The notes: generated by a model from the letters alone, not told the origin. DNA of 64,000 nucleotides from Symbiodinium kawagutii (GCA_009767595.1 VSDK01025508.1:931-64930); one strand, 5' to 3'; shown: positions 32,584 to 43,836, counted from the stretch's first letter. Translations and numbers: made by a program.

Positions 32584-33756
32584 GTGGGGGTTAACCCAGG
32601 GAACCTGTTGGAGGAACCGATTAGGGAACCGGTTGGGGACTGCTGGGTTTCTGGTTAGGAAGCCATGCAACTTTGGGGGTTGAAGATGGTCGAACATGTT
32701 TTTGTTGCCACATTTGTATGGAATTCGAAGAACTCGGTTGAACCGCGATGGCTGAATCATCCAATTTCGGTCCTAAACAAACAGCTGTCGGCAGACCTGT
32801 GAAGAGAATTCTGGTCATGGGGACTGGCTGTGCAGGGATTCGCCAGGTTTGTTTGGCTCATTGAGAGTCACCATAATTGCGTCCCTATGACCGGAGTTTT
32901 GCAATCTCCTCTTAGTTGCATGTTATCCAAGTGTGTTTGGGTCACGTTTTTGTTGCTTGTTTCTTGTTCGCTGTAGGGTTGGCCACCGGTTGGTTGATAA
33001 ATGTTAATAGTTGATTGCTTTTATTGTTGAGAATAGCCTATTTTGGGGGGTTGATAGTCAACAATGGCCACCACCAACAAAAATGACCATCAATGACCAG
33101 AGTATGTATGAAAAAACTGTATAACAATTGCTTCACAGTTGTCGTCAACAGTTCCTAACTGTTCTAAACCAGTTGGATCCAACAGATGAGCACGATCCAA
33201 ATCCCACCTCTACATGGCCGCATTTTCTCACATCCTCCAAGACCATCAACTGATTTGCGCGTACATGAAAACTGTGCGAAAACAAACATTTTGCAACAAC
33301 AGTCTGTCGCGTAAGCCTCGCGTAAGCTATCCTCTCCAAATGTTTGCTGCGAAAGTTCCCATTGTGAAGGCCTAAGAAATGCTTAATGCGTTCCCGGGTT
33401 TTGGTGCCACGTGGCGAGTCGACATTTTGGTTGCTCAGATGGTGGCTCATGGTTGGTGACTCATTGATGATTTCCCAACCGGTACTGGTACATGGTATAT
33501 ACTGTTCATGGTTCATAATGGTTAGTCGTGGTCAATACTGGAAAGTGGTTGGTCAATGATTGATGGAGAACGGTTACTACTGCATACCAACGCCAATGTC
33601 TACAAATAGTTACAAATACATCAACTAGATAAAGCATGATTATGACACATTTCATGATTTCCATCATATTCCAGTCATGATTGCGACCTAGTAGAAATAA
33701 TTTCACCAACGTGGCTGGTGCGTAACCAACCTTAACCAACCTTAACCAACTTCCAT

Positions 33757-33818
33757 GGCATCGCACCCCGCGAGGTCTTGCATGAGGAGAATGTGGAGGT
33801 CCTGCGACCGAAGGCCGG
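33757..33818 (+). CDS. Probable exon, unknown product
   Basis: GIAPREVLHEENVEVLRPKA ends at GCCGG|GTGAAA. Strong third-position GC. The left border is somewhere after 33735; no AG acceptor is obvious. Confidence 0.45.
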
Positions 33819-33882
33819 GTGAAACGCAGAGATGAAGAGATCGGCGATCAAGTTGTATCAAATTGAATCTATTATTACATGT

Positions 33883-33969
33883 AATGTTGGTTTCTGATTA
33901 GTATCTACCTGTTGCTTTCATCTATTTTCATTACTTTAGGGGGGGTTACACTAATCAGAAACCAACATT
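33883..33969. repeat. Perfect 20-bp inverted repeat
   Basis: AATGTTGGTTTCTGATTAGT (33883-33902) is exactly complementary to 33950-33969, with a 47-bp loop containing a G7 run. Confidence 0.85.
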
Positions 33970-34090
33970 ATTCAATCTATTTGTGTTTTCCATGTTTTTT
34001 TTTGGTTTCGATGTTGAAACATGTATCACTTTCATCGGCAATGCATCATTCTGCGTGTCGTGTTATCATCCATATTTCTGTCCTCCTTCC

Positions 34091-34132
34091 GATGGGGGTG
34101 CAGCCCTGGACAGTTCGCACCTCCTGGCGGAG
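34091..34132 (+). CDS. Possible exon beside an assembly gap
   Basis: DGGAALDSSHLLAE ends at a canonical donor GAG|GTGAGA. A 10-base N gap follows at 34159-34168. Left border uncertain. Confidence 0.35.
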
Positions 34133-34565
34133 GTGAGACCCCTGCCATGCTACCAGCANNNNNNNNNNAGGAATTATTCATGATATGGGGAGGGTTCTTA
34201 AGCCAGTTGGGCACGCCTCAACTTACGGTTGGTTTACAGGGTTCTTGCGGTTCGGTTAGGTTCGTTTTAGATTCACAAATGAGTATATGAACTGAAATCT
34301 GGATCATATCATTAATATTGGATGGGCGGTACCCCTGTTGTTAGTCATTTTTGCTCACCAAGGTTCTCCCATGAAAACCCTGTGCTTCCCTCGAATAATC
34401 CCATGGTCACCCTTGAAAATCCAATGATTTCCCTACTCATCGACTCAAACTACCCCACAGTACCTCATGGTTTCCAATGGTTTTCCAGGCATTCCCACGG
34501 TTTCCCACGGTTTTGATGGTTTCGACTGGTTTCCCATGGTTTCCCATGGTTCCCTCATCCATTGA

Positions 34566-34691
34566 CTCATCAGCTCCCGGGAGGTTCCAGAGCTGGTTGA
34601 TGCCGACCTGCTTACCGAACTGGAACCCTATGCCTCAGCAGCAGCCAGGCAACCGGGGGGCCGATGCCGACCTCTTAGGGATGCCGTTTAG
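34566..34691 (+). CDS. Probable exon, unknown product
   Basis: LISSREVPELVDADLLTELE then PYASAAARQPGGRCRPLRDA, stop TAG 34689-34691. AG|G at 34583-34584 (CGGGAG|G) is the likely acceptor and GCCAG|GCAACC a possible GC donor, leaving VPELVDADLLTELEPYASAA as the core. Confidence 0.5.
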   Translation, partial: LISSREVPELVDADLLTELEPYASAAARQPGGRCRPLRDAV

Positions 34692-34842
34692 GGAGAAAAA
34701 ATAGGAAAAGGCATCCGGAAGAAATCTGTTTTTTTAGGAATGCCAAGTTGTTCGAAATAGGTTTTGAATGGTTTTGATAACTCCTTGGTTTGGAACAAGC
34801 ATTGCAGTTTACTGTTGTACAAGCATTGCTTGACCGTCATGA

Positions 34843-35153
34843 AAGCAGACCACCCATCATGCATGAATCATTTGGCATTGCTTGTCACTAAGCATAAAGT
34901 GAAAATAAGAACCCACGCAATGTGGGAAACAATCATTCACCATTACTTGACCATCACTATGCTGTCATGGTCGTCACTCACCATGAACACATTAACCAAG
35001 CCATCATTTCCAGTACACTTCTGGAAACTGACATAGACCCTACCAAACAGGGGTTGGATGCCCAGTTTCCAATTGACATAGCCTTTTGGATCTTTTGGTA
35101 GGGTCCTTGTTAGTTTCCAGGACGGTACTATTACTTGACCGTTTGCAAGCATC
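34843..35153. repeat. Dispersed repeat D, copy 1
   Basis: Shares most of about 290 bp with 63168-63445, including AAGTGAAAATAAGAACC, GACCCTACCAAACAG and TACTATTACTTGACCG. Within it CTGGAAACTGAC...GACCCTACCAAA faces TTTGGTAGGGTCC...AGTTTCCAG as an imperfect long stem. Confidence 0.75.
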
Positions 35154-35429
35154 AATCTATGTACAGTTTTGCCACCAGCTTTTGGGATTCTTGCGCATCG
35201 AACAGAATTTCATGTCGATGCAAATGGTGGTAGATCCAGCTCTTGATGTAACCCCAGGAGTTTGACCATGAGTTTAACTGTTTAACCGGGAGTTTGACTG
35301 TTTAACCATGAGATCAACTGTTTGACCATGTGAGATTAACTATTTGACCATGGGATTGACAGTTTGACCATGAGTTTAACCACTAATAACTGGTGATTTA
35401 CATTGATTCAATATTCAACATGGCTGCAG

Positions 35430-35567
35430 TGGATCGTCTTCACAGCTGGATCTGTCCAGACATTCTTCACGATGGTGCTTCATGGCAGGTTTCGAGCTGA
35501 GATGGAATTCTTGGACATGCTGGGGACCCCTGCCTTGTTGACCTGTGTGGACTGGGGACTACCATAG
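35430..35567 (+). CDS. Probable exon, hydrophobic segment, unknown product
   Basis: After GGCTGCAG the frame WIVFTAGSVQTFFTMVLHGR, FRAEMEFLDMLGTPALLTCV, DWGLP ends in TAG 35565-35567. The first 17 residues could span a membrane. GGCAG|GTTTCG inside offers a donor. No family recognised. Confidence 0.45.
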   Translation, partial: WIVFTAGSVQTFFTMVLHGRFRAEMEFLDMLGTPALLTCVDWGLP

Positions 35568-35804
35568 TCTCTCCATGAAATGCTGGGAATTTCCAAGGAA
35601 CAACTACTTTAGATAGAGGTATCATGTTCAGATGTGCCAAGGGTGTAGCATTGGAAACCCTGCTCTTGACCTGACAACCAAAAAAACAGGACTGTTTGCT
35701 GTTTGTTACTTTGTCACTTGGAATGTGTACCTATACTTACAATGGTGAGATAGTAATTTTGGTGTGGATTCCTCATCCATTTCAATTTGGCAGTACCTCT
35801 TTAA

Positions 35805-35960
35805 GTGGACACTCCTGAATACTTGTGCCGGACCGTTGGTTTAGGTCGCATATTCAGGTCGATCTCTGCAGGGAACGCTGAAATTCACGTCACTATGGGA
35901 GACCCGGAGATTCCACCACCATCAGAACAGGAGTTGATCCTTTTTGGTAGATTAGATTAG
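35805..35960 (+). CDS. Probable exon, unknown product
   Basis: VDTPEYLCRTVGLGRIFRSI, SAGNAEIHVTMGDPEIPPPS, EQELILFG, with TAG at 35958-35960. Internal AG|G sites at 35869 and 35885 may be the true acceptor. No family recognised. Confidence 0.45.
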   Translation: MDTPEYLCRTVGLGRIFRSISAGNAEIHVTMGDPEIPPPSEQELILFGRLD

Positions 35961-36239
35961 ACTATATATGATTATATATATATATGTATACATATGTATA
36001 TAGATTAGATTAGATTAGATTAGATTAGATTAGATTAGACTATACATGCACAATTAATAAACCACTGATAGCCATTGACCAACCATCGACCATAAACTAA
36101 TCAACAACTAACCTGGTTGGTGGTTTTAAACATTTTTCCAATTTCCCCCAGTATACAATTGTCATTGTGAACAAGTAATTGGTTGAACCAGCAACCAGTG
36201 ACCAAGATGTTTAATAGGTTGACTTGCGCATATTTTTCC

Positions 36240-36411
36240 CGTGACGCGGTGGTGAAGCACCACCAAGCAGTAACCATCACCCGACCACAGGCCGCGACCG
36301 TGCGCCGGACTGGACGAGTGAACCTGCCAAGGTCCAGCTTTCCTGCGAGTCCCGAAATGCCGAAAGCTCAGTCGGAGGGGCCCGTGGATAGGAGCCTCAA
36401 GCATCAATGGA
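36240..36411 (+). CDS. Possible exon running into a GGAT repeat
   Basis: [56 protein letters not shown]. Basic, with GC-rich third positions. The reverse strand is also open. A (GGAT)n tract begins at 36412. Confidence 0.35.
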
Positions 36412-36500
36412 TCATGGATGGATGGATGGATGGATGGATGGATGGATGGATGGATGGATGGATGGATGGATGGATGGATGGATGGATGGATGGATGGATG
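36412..36500. repeat. (GGAT)n microsatellite
   Basis: About 22 uninterrupted GATG units. Confidence 0.95.
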
Positions 36501-37356
36501 GTAATGGTTAATGATAGGGAAACATATGGAATAAGAATCAACAATAGTAGGGGATATGCGAACTATAACCATCAATTGTTTGGGGGATTATAATCGAGAA
36601 TAATCGGGAATACCATGTTCAATGATGGTACGCCAGGGGTACAGGGTATTGACTCACAGCCAAATGAAGGTGAGGAATGGTGAGGATGAACATGATACAT
36701 TACCATGCTTAGATGTGGATGTTGAATTTCTGTACCACATGGTTGGGAACCAGTACTTTCCGTGCTAAATGCGGATGTTGACTGGCATGGAAGGGTCCGC
36801 CAAAATGAATGTCTATTGATTGATTCATAGATTTCTCGGGCCCATATGGGCATGTGCCAAAATAATGCACCCCAAAAACCAATGGTTTGCTAGTAAAATC
36901 AAAACCATCTTTTGGTGGGTTGTTGGTTACCCTATTTTGGCACATACCCATATCCTCACCATGGAACTACATACACTGAGCTTCGCCCCCCCCCTCATCG
37001 AGCATACATTCAAGTCTGGTTGAAGACTTCCAGCCAAAAATCCAGCAGTCAGGGCCAGAGTGCGTGGTGATCCCAAGTTGAGTTCATAGAATTCCTGCCA
37101 TCTCACCGACTATTGATGAGTAATTAAGATTGTTCATGATTAATTAATGAAGCTGATTCGTGCTTGGAAAATCACCGGTTTTGGGATCGGACAGATGGTC
37201 TTGAGGTGTTTCTGAGCTGCAAATTGATAAGTTTTCTGAGCGTAGAGCCACTCATGCCAGGAAGGAGTTTGGCAGTTGCTTTGCATCATCCCACCAACTT
37301 CTGTGGACGCAAAAGATTCATCGCTATTTCATGTGCTTTCATGTTTTGTTCTGCAG

Positions 37357-37411
37357 GCTCTGATTGGAAACGTGTACGTTTATATATCCCAAGTTGCTAC
37401 TTCAATGGTGG
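37357..37411 (+). CDS. Probable 55-nt exon, possible membrane segment
   Basis: TTCTGCAG|G to GGTGG|GTGAAC with the frame ALIGNVYVYISQVATSMV. The pattern resembles the last transmembrane helix of voltage-gated or cyclic-nucleotide-gated channels (ALIxGNV...SM), but one short exon is weak evidence. Confidence 0.45.
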
Positions 37412-37951
37412 GTGAACGTTAACCAACACCAACCATGTAAAGATTAACCATCATTGAGCTAGAACTACTTGTATTAGCCATCAAATTGACCTTTTATGAA
37501 CCATGTATAAGCCATGACATGGTTAATTGACCAGCATTCATCAACCTCAACAGTTAACCATAAAATTTTGCATTGACCATCAGCCAACCATTTATTGACT
37601 ATTATTAATCATTACTGTCAACCATCAATTATCCATGTATTAGCAATTATTACCAGCCTTGGGCCCCCAAAACCACCATTTTTACAGATCATAAATCCAT
37701 ATTTTGGAGGGTAGAAACCAACCTTTTTTAGGGTTTGTGGGGCCCATGGTAGCCATTATGATTCTATGGTGGTATCTCAATATATAGGACCCCCAAAGCT
37801 AGGGTTTGTTTATCAGTTCTAAATGGTTGATAAGTTGGATGATAGCTGGGGGTAGCCTATGGCTTGAGAGACCACCATATAGTTGGTATATCCCATATTT
37901 TTGTTGGTTCTTCTCCTCCATGATCGACCATGGTAGCCATGATCATTACTT

Positions 37952-38062
37952 GGCTGTGGGTCAAAACCCTGTACCCCTGGTTCCCCATCATTCACCATTG
38001 GTTTCCCTCCTATTGGTTGGTTAGTATCCCCCATTATTCATGGTTAATATTGACCCATAGCC
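37952..38062. mobile_element. FB-B fold-back element with ACTT flanks
   Basis: GGCTGTGGGTCAAAACCCTG ... TAATATTGACCCATAGCC, flanked by ACTT at 37948-37951 and 38063-38066. Orientation is opposite to the copies at 5876 and 62541. Confidence 0.75.
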
Positions 38063-38109
38063 ACTTCGCCATCCTTTGGAAATTCATCCGCCGCCAACCA
38101 TAGCCATGA

Positions 38110-38241
38110 CGCAGGAAGTTTCGGCGACGAACTTCTACTGACGCACTGCAGGACCTGGGATCGGACCTGGGATCGGGCTGTGGTGTTTTCATTGGCTTGG
38201 CTGGCTTGGGAGGGAGCTCCGGGGCCACAGAACCCATATAG
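38110..38241 (+). CDS. Probable exon, unknown product
   Basis: RRKFRRRTSTDALQDLGSDL, GSGCGVFIGLAGLGGSSGAT, EPI, stop 38239-38241. GCACTGCAG|G at 38149 is a strong acceptor, so the exon may start at the DLGSDLGSGCG part. The basic RRKFRRR precedes a Gly-rich hydrophobic stretch. No family recognised. Confidence 0.5.
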   Translation, partial: RRKFRRRTSTDALQDLGSDLGSGCGVFIGLAGLGGSSGATEPI

Positions 38242-38992
38242 CCTTTCAAAGGGCTTTTAAAGGGGCAGCTAAGGAGCTACTAGGAGTGCTACTTGGTGTT
38301 AACAACCAGTAGGTGTTAATAAGTAGTCAATTGATGCTTGTTGCAAGGTTAATGAAAAATTGATAGTTCATATGTGGAGTTGACTGATGGTGATAACCAT
38401 ATGTTTGGTAAATGTAGTAGGTAATAAGATGTAAAAGACATAATGGTCGGGAACTGAAAATGAGAGTAGTAATTCGACAACGCGTCATTGCGTTTGTGAA
38501 TTCATGATGATCACTGATCAACAATTCTTCGTAGCGATTAACAGTCAGGATTTGCATTCCTATTTCTTCCCGGTTTCTTCTTAATCAATGCTTCTGGATA
38601 ATGCTTACAATGCAAAAAAGGCCGCCCTAAATGCCCTCATGTCAAATTGTGCACTTCAACTTGTGATGCCAATGAACTTTAGTAGAGAGCAAAGTTGGGC
38701 ATATACTTATCATCACTGGGCGGGTGTTGTCGAGCATGCTTGGAATGATTGAGGTCATGTTTGGCATCAGGGCAGTCGTTGTATTTGCATACAAGGAGAT
38801 AGTATCAATCTCGTAGAAACATAGCCTGTAGGGGAATTCGATAGTTGAACCACCACATTGTTCGTGATTATTTGGATATCTTTGGTTGCCGTTCTTTGCG
38901 CATCGTTTGTAATTCTGGAAAGTAAAGCATAGTAAAGCATGATTGTCCCCATTTTACATCATTTTACTTGGTTATCATTTATTTTAGTTCAG

Positions 38993-39130
38993 CATCACTA
39001 GCTCCAGTGCCCTCTCGGGCATTCGGCGCCTTCGGCGCCCATGCTCAGGAGAAGCCTCCCTTGAGGCCCTTGAGCGGCCTGGTCATCGATGTTGAGGCGG
39101 CGCACAGGGAATCCCCACGTGGTTTTCAAG
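38993..39130 (+). CDS. Probable 138-nt exon, unknown product
   Basis: After TTAGTTCAG the frame SLAPVPSRAFGAFGAHAQEK, PPLRPLSGLVIDVEAAHRES, PRGFQ ends at CAAG|GTGGAA. An FB-A copy begins 7 bp downstream. Disordered first half; no domain recognised. Confidence 0.5.
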
Positions 39131-39137
39131 GTGGAAA

Positions 39138-39250
39138 CCACCAGAATTGGTGGTTTCTTAAGCCATAGGGAGGCCAAAACATGGTTGGTTTATGTCTATA
39201 AATGGTTGATAAAGGATGATTTGGTGGTCTTCTACTTTGAGAAACACCCA
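39138..39250. mobile_element. FB-A fold-back element directly after a splice donor
   Basis: GGTGGTTTCTTAAGCCATAG ... TACTTTGAGAAACACC. It lies at the very start of the intron following the exon at 38993-39130. Confidence 0.55.
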
Positions 39251-39810
39251 GTCGTGGTGGTGAGAGCAAGGCTTTCCAACTAGCCCAGTGATCAGAATAA
39301 TAATGAGAAGAATAATGAAAGGAGGTTTATTTTAAGTAATCATTCCTGTGCTAACAACTTCTTGATCAGTTCCAGCATTCAACTGCTGGTTATCTTCTAG
39401 GATCAGGTCGTCAGCCTACCATGGCCATCAACCAGGATCAACCATTAACTGCTTACCTAGCATTCAACTGCTGGTTATCTGCTGGTTATCTCGATCAAAA
39501 GATCAGTTCTACCATGATCAGTTATAATTACCATTCAACTGCTGGTTCTCCTAGCCAAGTAAACTTCATCAGTTATCTCCTAGGATCAAGAACCATTAAC
39601 ATCCATTAACTAGCTGCTGGTAAACTGGAACCATGAACTAGCTGCTGGTAAACTGATCAACGCAACGCTGGGTTATATCATTTATTAACCAAGTTTACTT
39701 CGAACCATTAACCAGCTATCTCCCAACCATTAACCAGTCATCTCCTATTAACTAGCTGCAGTAGGTTTACCAGCAGTTAATAACCAAGTTTACCAGCAGT
39801 TCAACTGCGG
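39251..39810. other. Spacer with degenerate ACTGCTGGTTATC phrases
   Basis: No coding island. Phrases such as TTCAACTGCTGGTTATCT and ACTAGCTGCTGGTAAACTG recur imperfectly, like an eroded tandem repeat. Confidence 0.5.
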
Positions 39811-39817
39811 ATCGCTT

Positions 39818-39931
39818 GCCATCTCTCGGATCAACGCCACGCGGAGATCCATCAGCTGCTCTGTATGGCCAGGCGGAGGCTGTGGGGCCACCTGCGCCGC
39901 CACCCTCCACCTGCCACTCCATGCGGCTGCA

Positions 39932-39963
<32 letters not shown>

Positions 39964-40049
39964 TGCCACTCCATGCGGCTGCACACGCGGCTGGGAGGCT
40001 GCGAGGCGCTTTGCGAAAACCGAAACGGGGCCAGTGGGGATGAAGGGTG
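39818..40049 (+). CDS. GC-rich exon disrupted by a C27 tract
   Basis: PSLGSTPRGDPSAALYGQAE, AVGPPAPPPSTCHSMRLHGA before, and CHSMRLHTRLGGCEALCENR, NGASGDEG after a run of 27 C (39937-39963). The 22-bp segment encoding CHSMRLH is present on both sides of the run (39911-39932 and 39963-39984), in different frames relative to each other. The minus strand is also open (TEQLMDLRVALIREMASDPQ). Product unknown; the exon looks damaged or misassembled. Confidence 0.35.
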
Positions 40050-41480
40050 GTTGGTGATGGTTAAAGTAATGAATTACTACAAGTGAGTTGATTAGCTAGT
40101 GATGGTTAGTTGAGTAGTTAGTTGATTAGTTCGTTAAAGTTGATGATGATGATGAAAGTTACAAGTAATGGATTGAAGTTGGTTAGTGATTGAAAGTGAT
40201 AGTTCAACTATTATAATTAATTAGTAATTAATGAATTAGTGATTTGTTAGTGATTAGCTCAACCAGTAATGAATTAGTAGTGATGATTAAAGTTGATGAG
40301 TTAGTTAAGTGATGGTTGAACTACTATCCTTGATTAGTGATTGGTATGTGATTCATACAAATGATAGTCATTACTCAATCGCGACTAGTTTAGTAACCAA
40401 TACCAGTGAAAGTAAACATAGATAGTGATTAGTAGTTGAGTTCAAGCATCACTAATGGTAGTTTGAACTTTAGTTTATAGTCACTCAATGATGCTTAAGC
40501 TACTATGAGTGGTTGTTGATAGTGAATAGTTGATACTGAATGTATAGATCATTGGTGAATGATAATTAGTTTATAGTCACTCAGTTAGGAATTGAATTTT
40601 GACTATTAAATTGAACGGGAATATAGTTTCATGATGAGTAAGTAACTCAATTGTGAATGGTAGTTCGCAATTAATATTGAAAAGTTAGTCTATACTCACT
40701 GAATGGTGGTCAATCATTAGTGAACTGCTAGCTCACAGTCACATTTGATAGTTGATACTCACTCAGTAGTTACCGTGATTCCTCAGTGAAAAACTCGAGT
40801 GCAATAACTGGTGTGAAAAACTGGAGGAACCACGACTGACGATTAGTTTTGAAAAATCGGAGTTGCACCACATGGTGGTCAATGAGCCGTCGCAACAATA
40901 ATCGGCTGGTTGTTGTCATGATGCTGGCATCGACAAGCAGAAAAAATGGTTGCAGAATGCCAGGAGATGTCAAGATGATTTAACATTGGTGTGGATTTGT
41001 ACAAAGATTGATAGGTTCCATTGGTTTCCCTATGTATATGGGCTATTATTGGATGGTTAGTCGGTACCAAATTATTTGTGGACAAATCCGTGTGCTTGTT
41101 TCATATCGCTGCCTTCATTCACGGTCCAAAGTGATGACGACGTCTTGATATTAGGGGATGAAAAGCAACAAGAACGGTAGATGAGTGGTTCGACAATCGC
41201 TGCTTCTCTTGGCTGAAGAATTTCCGACTCTGAGCAAAGTTGTCAGGATGAAACCACGCGTGTCAATTTGACATCATTTGACCACGCATTTCCAAATTGC
41301 GTTGCCTGTTTGTTGTACCTATGCCACATTTTGTGAAGCACGGGCGTGTGACTGTGAGAACGCCATGATGGTGTGACCTCTGTTGGGGTTACATCCAGTT
41401 GTTGTTTTGCTCCCAGCATTTTTGTGTCCTGACTGCTGATAGATTTAGATCCAAGGCCTTAAACCAGTGGACGAGTTGAT
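40050..41480. other. AT-rich spacer without supported gene
   Basis: Degenerate TTAGTTGATTAG/AGTGATTAG phrases to about 40780, then unremarkable DNA. A stretch at 41300-41368 (CCACATTTTGTGAAG ... ACGCCATGA) resembles the sequence just upstream of the ankyrin-GNAT start codon at 50574. Confidence 0.5.
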
Positions 41481-41506
41481 TAACAAAATTTGTTTGGGAA
41501 AGTTAT

Positions 41507-41982
41507 GTGTATATACATCGCTACCGTTGTACCTCCACGTTTACCCTCCTGTGGCAGTTCATTAGTGACACCCGCACTTTACCCCCTTTCTGGTATGATG
41601 GTGCTTGGCGTCTGGCAGATGATGAACTTGCAAACTGGTTTGTTATCCCTGCGGCTGCCACGCTCTTTCGGACGTGGCAACGGGCCCTTGGTGAGGTTGT
41701 GTGTGGTCCGGAACCGCTGGGTACCCTCGCTCCCTCTGACTGGTGTTCAGGGTTGCCCTTGCAATTTGGGCACAACGTTCGGGGGTGTGTCCCCCTTGGT
41801 GATGAGGTGTTGGGTGACCTGCTGGCACAGGCTGGGAGGTCCGTTTCACTTAGGTCTTTTCGTTTGCCATCCTTTTGGTAAACATAGTTAGTTAGTGCAC
41901 TACTAGCCCACACAAGCTTGTTGGCTGGTACTGCTGGCCGGACCTGGACCGACCGAATGTGCGAGAGTGTATATACATCGCT
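41507..41982 (+). mobile_element. 444-bp insertion flanked by a 16-bp direct repeat
   Basis: GTGTATATACATCGCT occurs at 41507-41522 and 41967-41982, enclosing 444 bp. Nearly all of the insert is one + frame (FTLLWQFISDTRTLPPFWYD, GAWRLADDELANWFVIPAAA, TLFRTWQRALGEVVCGPEPL ..., stop TAA 41879-41881) plus an 85-bp tail ending GACCGAATGTGCGAGA. Long target duplications with a 5'-truncated reading frame are the signature of non-LTR retrotransposons. The frame is not recognised and there is no poly(A). Confidence 0.6.
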
Positions 41983-42533
41983 TTGGCCTGTGGGTCAATA
42001 CCTTGACCTCCTGGTGTCCCAGAAATGACCCATACATCCATACCCACATGTTGTTGCTCAACCAGAATGCTGTTTTGCGCTAGGCAAAAGACCCATTGCG
42101 TGGATGGAAGCAGCTCCTGGTGAAGACTGGGCTGGGATGCCCGGGAAGCTTCGGGGAGGAGATAGTTGGATAGCCGCTATTCACAGAGGTTCCGAGAAGC
42201 TACCCGATGCAATGCGTGTTTGTGCTACATTAATTACGTATCATGTAAGGATCCTCCATATCCATTGATATTTTGATCAGAGGTCAGGGTTACCCCAAGG
42301 GAAAAGTCATGCCGACAGCATTCAGAGGTTAGGATTGCAATGGAGACATGGATACCACATCAGAACTGCACACAGCAGCGAGACAGCCTAGAGAGCGGGC
42401 TCTAATTGAAGGAACTGTACAGTCAGAACTGTTTGGATTTTAACATGATTCAACACTTGACTGGCTGGCATTTCCAAAATATGTACCAGCATGCCATTCA
42501 CTTCTTTGATGTTCTTGAAAAACGGATGCTCAG

Positions 42534-42589
42534 GTTGATGGCTCGACGGGCAAGACGTTCCACTTGCATCAAGCTCATGGTGCTTCGAG
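42534..42589 (+). CDS. Possible 56-nt exon
   Basis: GCTCAG|G to CGAG|GTGGGA. Two frames fit: LMARRARRSTCIKLMVLR or VDGSTGKTFHLHQAHGAS. Product unknown. Confidence 0.4.
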
Positions 42590-42994
42590 GTGGGAGATTG
42601 AGAGACAAAGAGCCGTTTCCATCCGAAAGTGATCAAAGGATAGAAAACGCAGATGTTGATGGAGATGTGGATGTTTCTGACGCTTATGTTTGGTTATGTT
42701 ATAGTATTTCATGATGATAATTGTTCATGGTCATGATGACTTTGGCTGTTCTCAGTACAAGAATCGCAGAGGAGTTGATAAGCTGGTTGGTAATGAAGCC
42801 ATGATGTTGATGAACTTGTGATGGAGTGGCTTATTGTCGCGCAGTCTCATGATGAGTTCATGTGTGGCGATGATGATGTTAGCACGCACGGACGGGAACA
42901 TGACATGCGACCGAGAGCAGAAGTTTGAGTCAAAGGCAATCATGCACATTCATACACATTCATGAATCTTAACCTCACCCTTTCATGAAACCAG

Positions 42995-43142
42995 GCCGGT
43001 TGCGGATGCTGCTGATGATATACTCCCCATGGGCTCACAAGCAAATCCCACCGGATTTGCCAGGCTGGCAAAGCTGCGCCAGGCGGGAACAGCATCAGAT
43101 TCTGCCAGGAATTCTGATGCTGCCAGGAATTCTGATGCTTAA
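42995..43142 (+). CDS. Probable exon, unknown product
   Basis: After AACCAG|G the frame PVADAADDILPMGSQANPTG, FARLAKLRQAGTASDSARNS, DAARNSDA reaches TAA at 43140-43142. CCAGGAATTCTGATGCTG is tandemly duplicated at the end. The exon may close at GCCAG|GAATTC (43108) with a GA donor. Predicted helical; no family recognised. Confidence 0.5.
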
Positions 43143-43211
43143 AGAAGGATTTGGTTGGAGCATCGGCAGAATCCAGGCCTGGATTTCTACACAAAACATG
43201 GGGAAACCATG

Positions 43212-43326
43212 ACTGGTTGGTCGTTTGATTCACATTTTGCATCATTTTGCTTGTTTTCCCAAATGAAACATTGACAAATGGTTGGTTGACTAGTATTTTT
43301 CCCAAGGGTCGAAACCACCAACCAGT
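43212..43326. mobile_element. FB-C fold-back element
   Basis: ACTGGTTGGT (43212-43221) and ACCAACCAGT (43317-43326) are exact terminal inverted repeats; the interior shares TTTGATTC and GACAAATGGTTGGTTG with the 7951 copy. It starts just after the exon ending at 43142. Confidence 0.6.
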
Positions 43327-43738
43327 GATTGTTGATTCTCAACCATACCTGGGGATGAGTATCCAATTGTCCAATGTTGTTGGGATTGGTTAAGAACAAC
43401 CAACCAGCTTGTTGATGGTGGTAATTAATCATTCAAATATTAGTTACTCTGAGCAGTCGAGATGTCAAATACTAGTATTCCGACATTACCACTCTTGTTG
43501 AGATCCTGCTATGTTAAAGGGTGTCTGGTCACCACCATGAACAGTTCGTAGTTGGCAGAACGCCACATGAACAGAGTGTGATGTTTTTGAGATCTCGCAG
43601 CAGCGTGCCTGTGAGTGGTTCGCCACTGGAGTGACTGGAAGATACACAGAGCCATGGAGTTTTGGTGTGCTCATAGCTACGATTACCAGCGGACCTTTCC
43701 AATTCAAACGTCGTGAATGTCACTGGGTTTGTATAAAT

Positions 43739-43836
43739 GGAGGTTTCTTACAATAGGGGACCCGCAAAACGCTTGGTTAAATACTGTAAATGATGAAGAT
43801 GGAATAATTTGGGGGTATCGCTATTTTAAGAAACAC
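43739..43836. mobile_element. FB-A fold-back element
   Basis: GGAGGTTTCTTACAATAGGG ... TTTGGGGGTATCGCTATTTTAAGAAACACT; typical central GGTTAAATACTGTAAATGATG. Confidence 0.6.

Noticed and set aside
36001..36035. AGATT tandem repeat considered as a telomere-like tract
   Set aside because: Unit GATTA does not match the TTTAGGG-type telomere repeat; ordinary microsatellite.
36183..36593. 136-codon frame ending in WMDG repeats
   Set aside because: The second half is the (GGAT)n tract; only the first part was kept, as a low-confidence exon.
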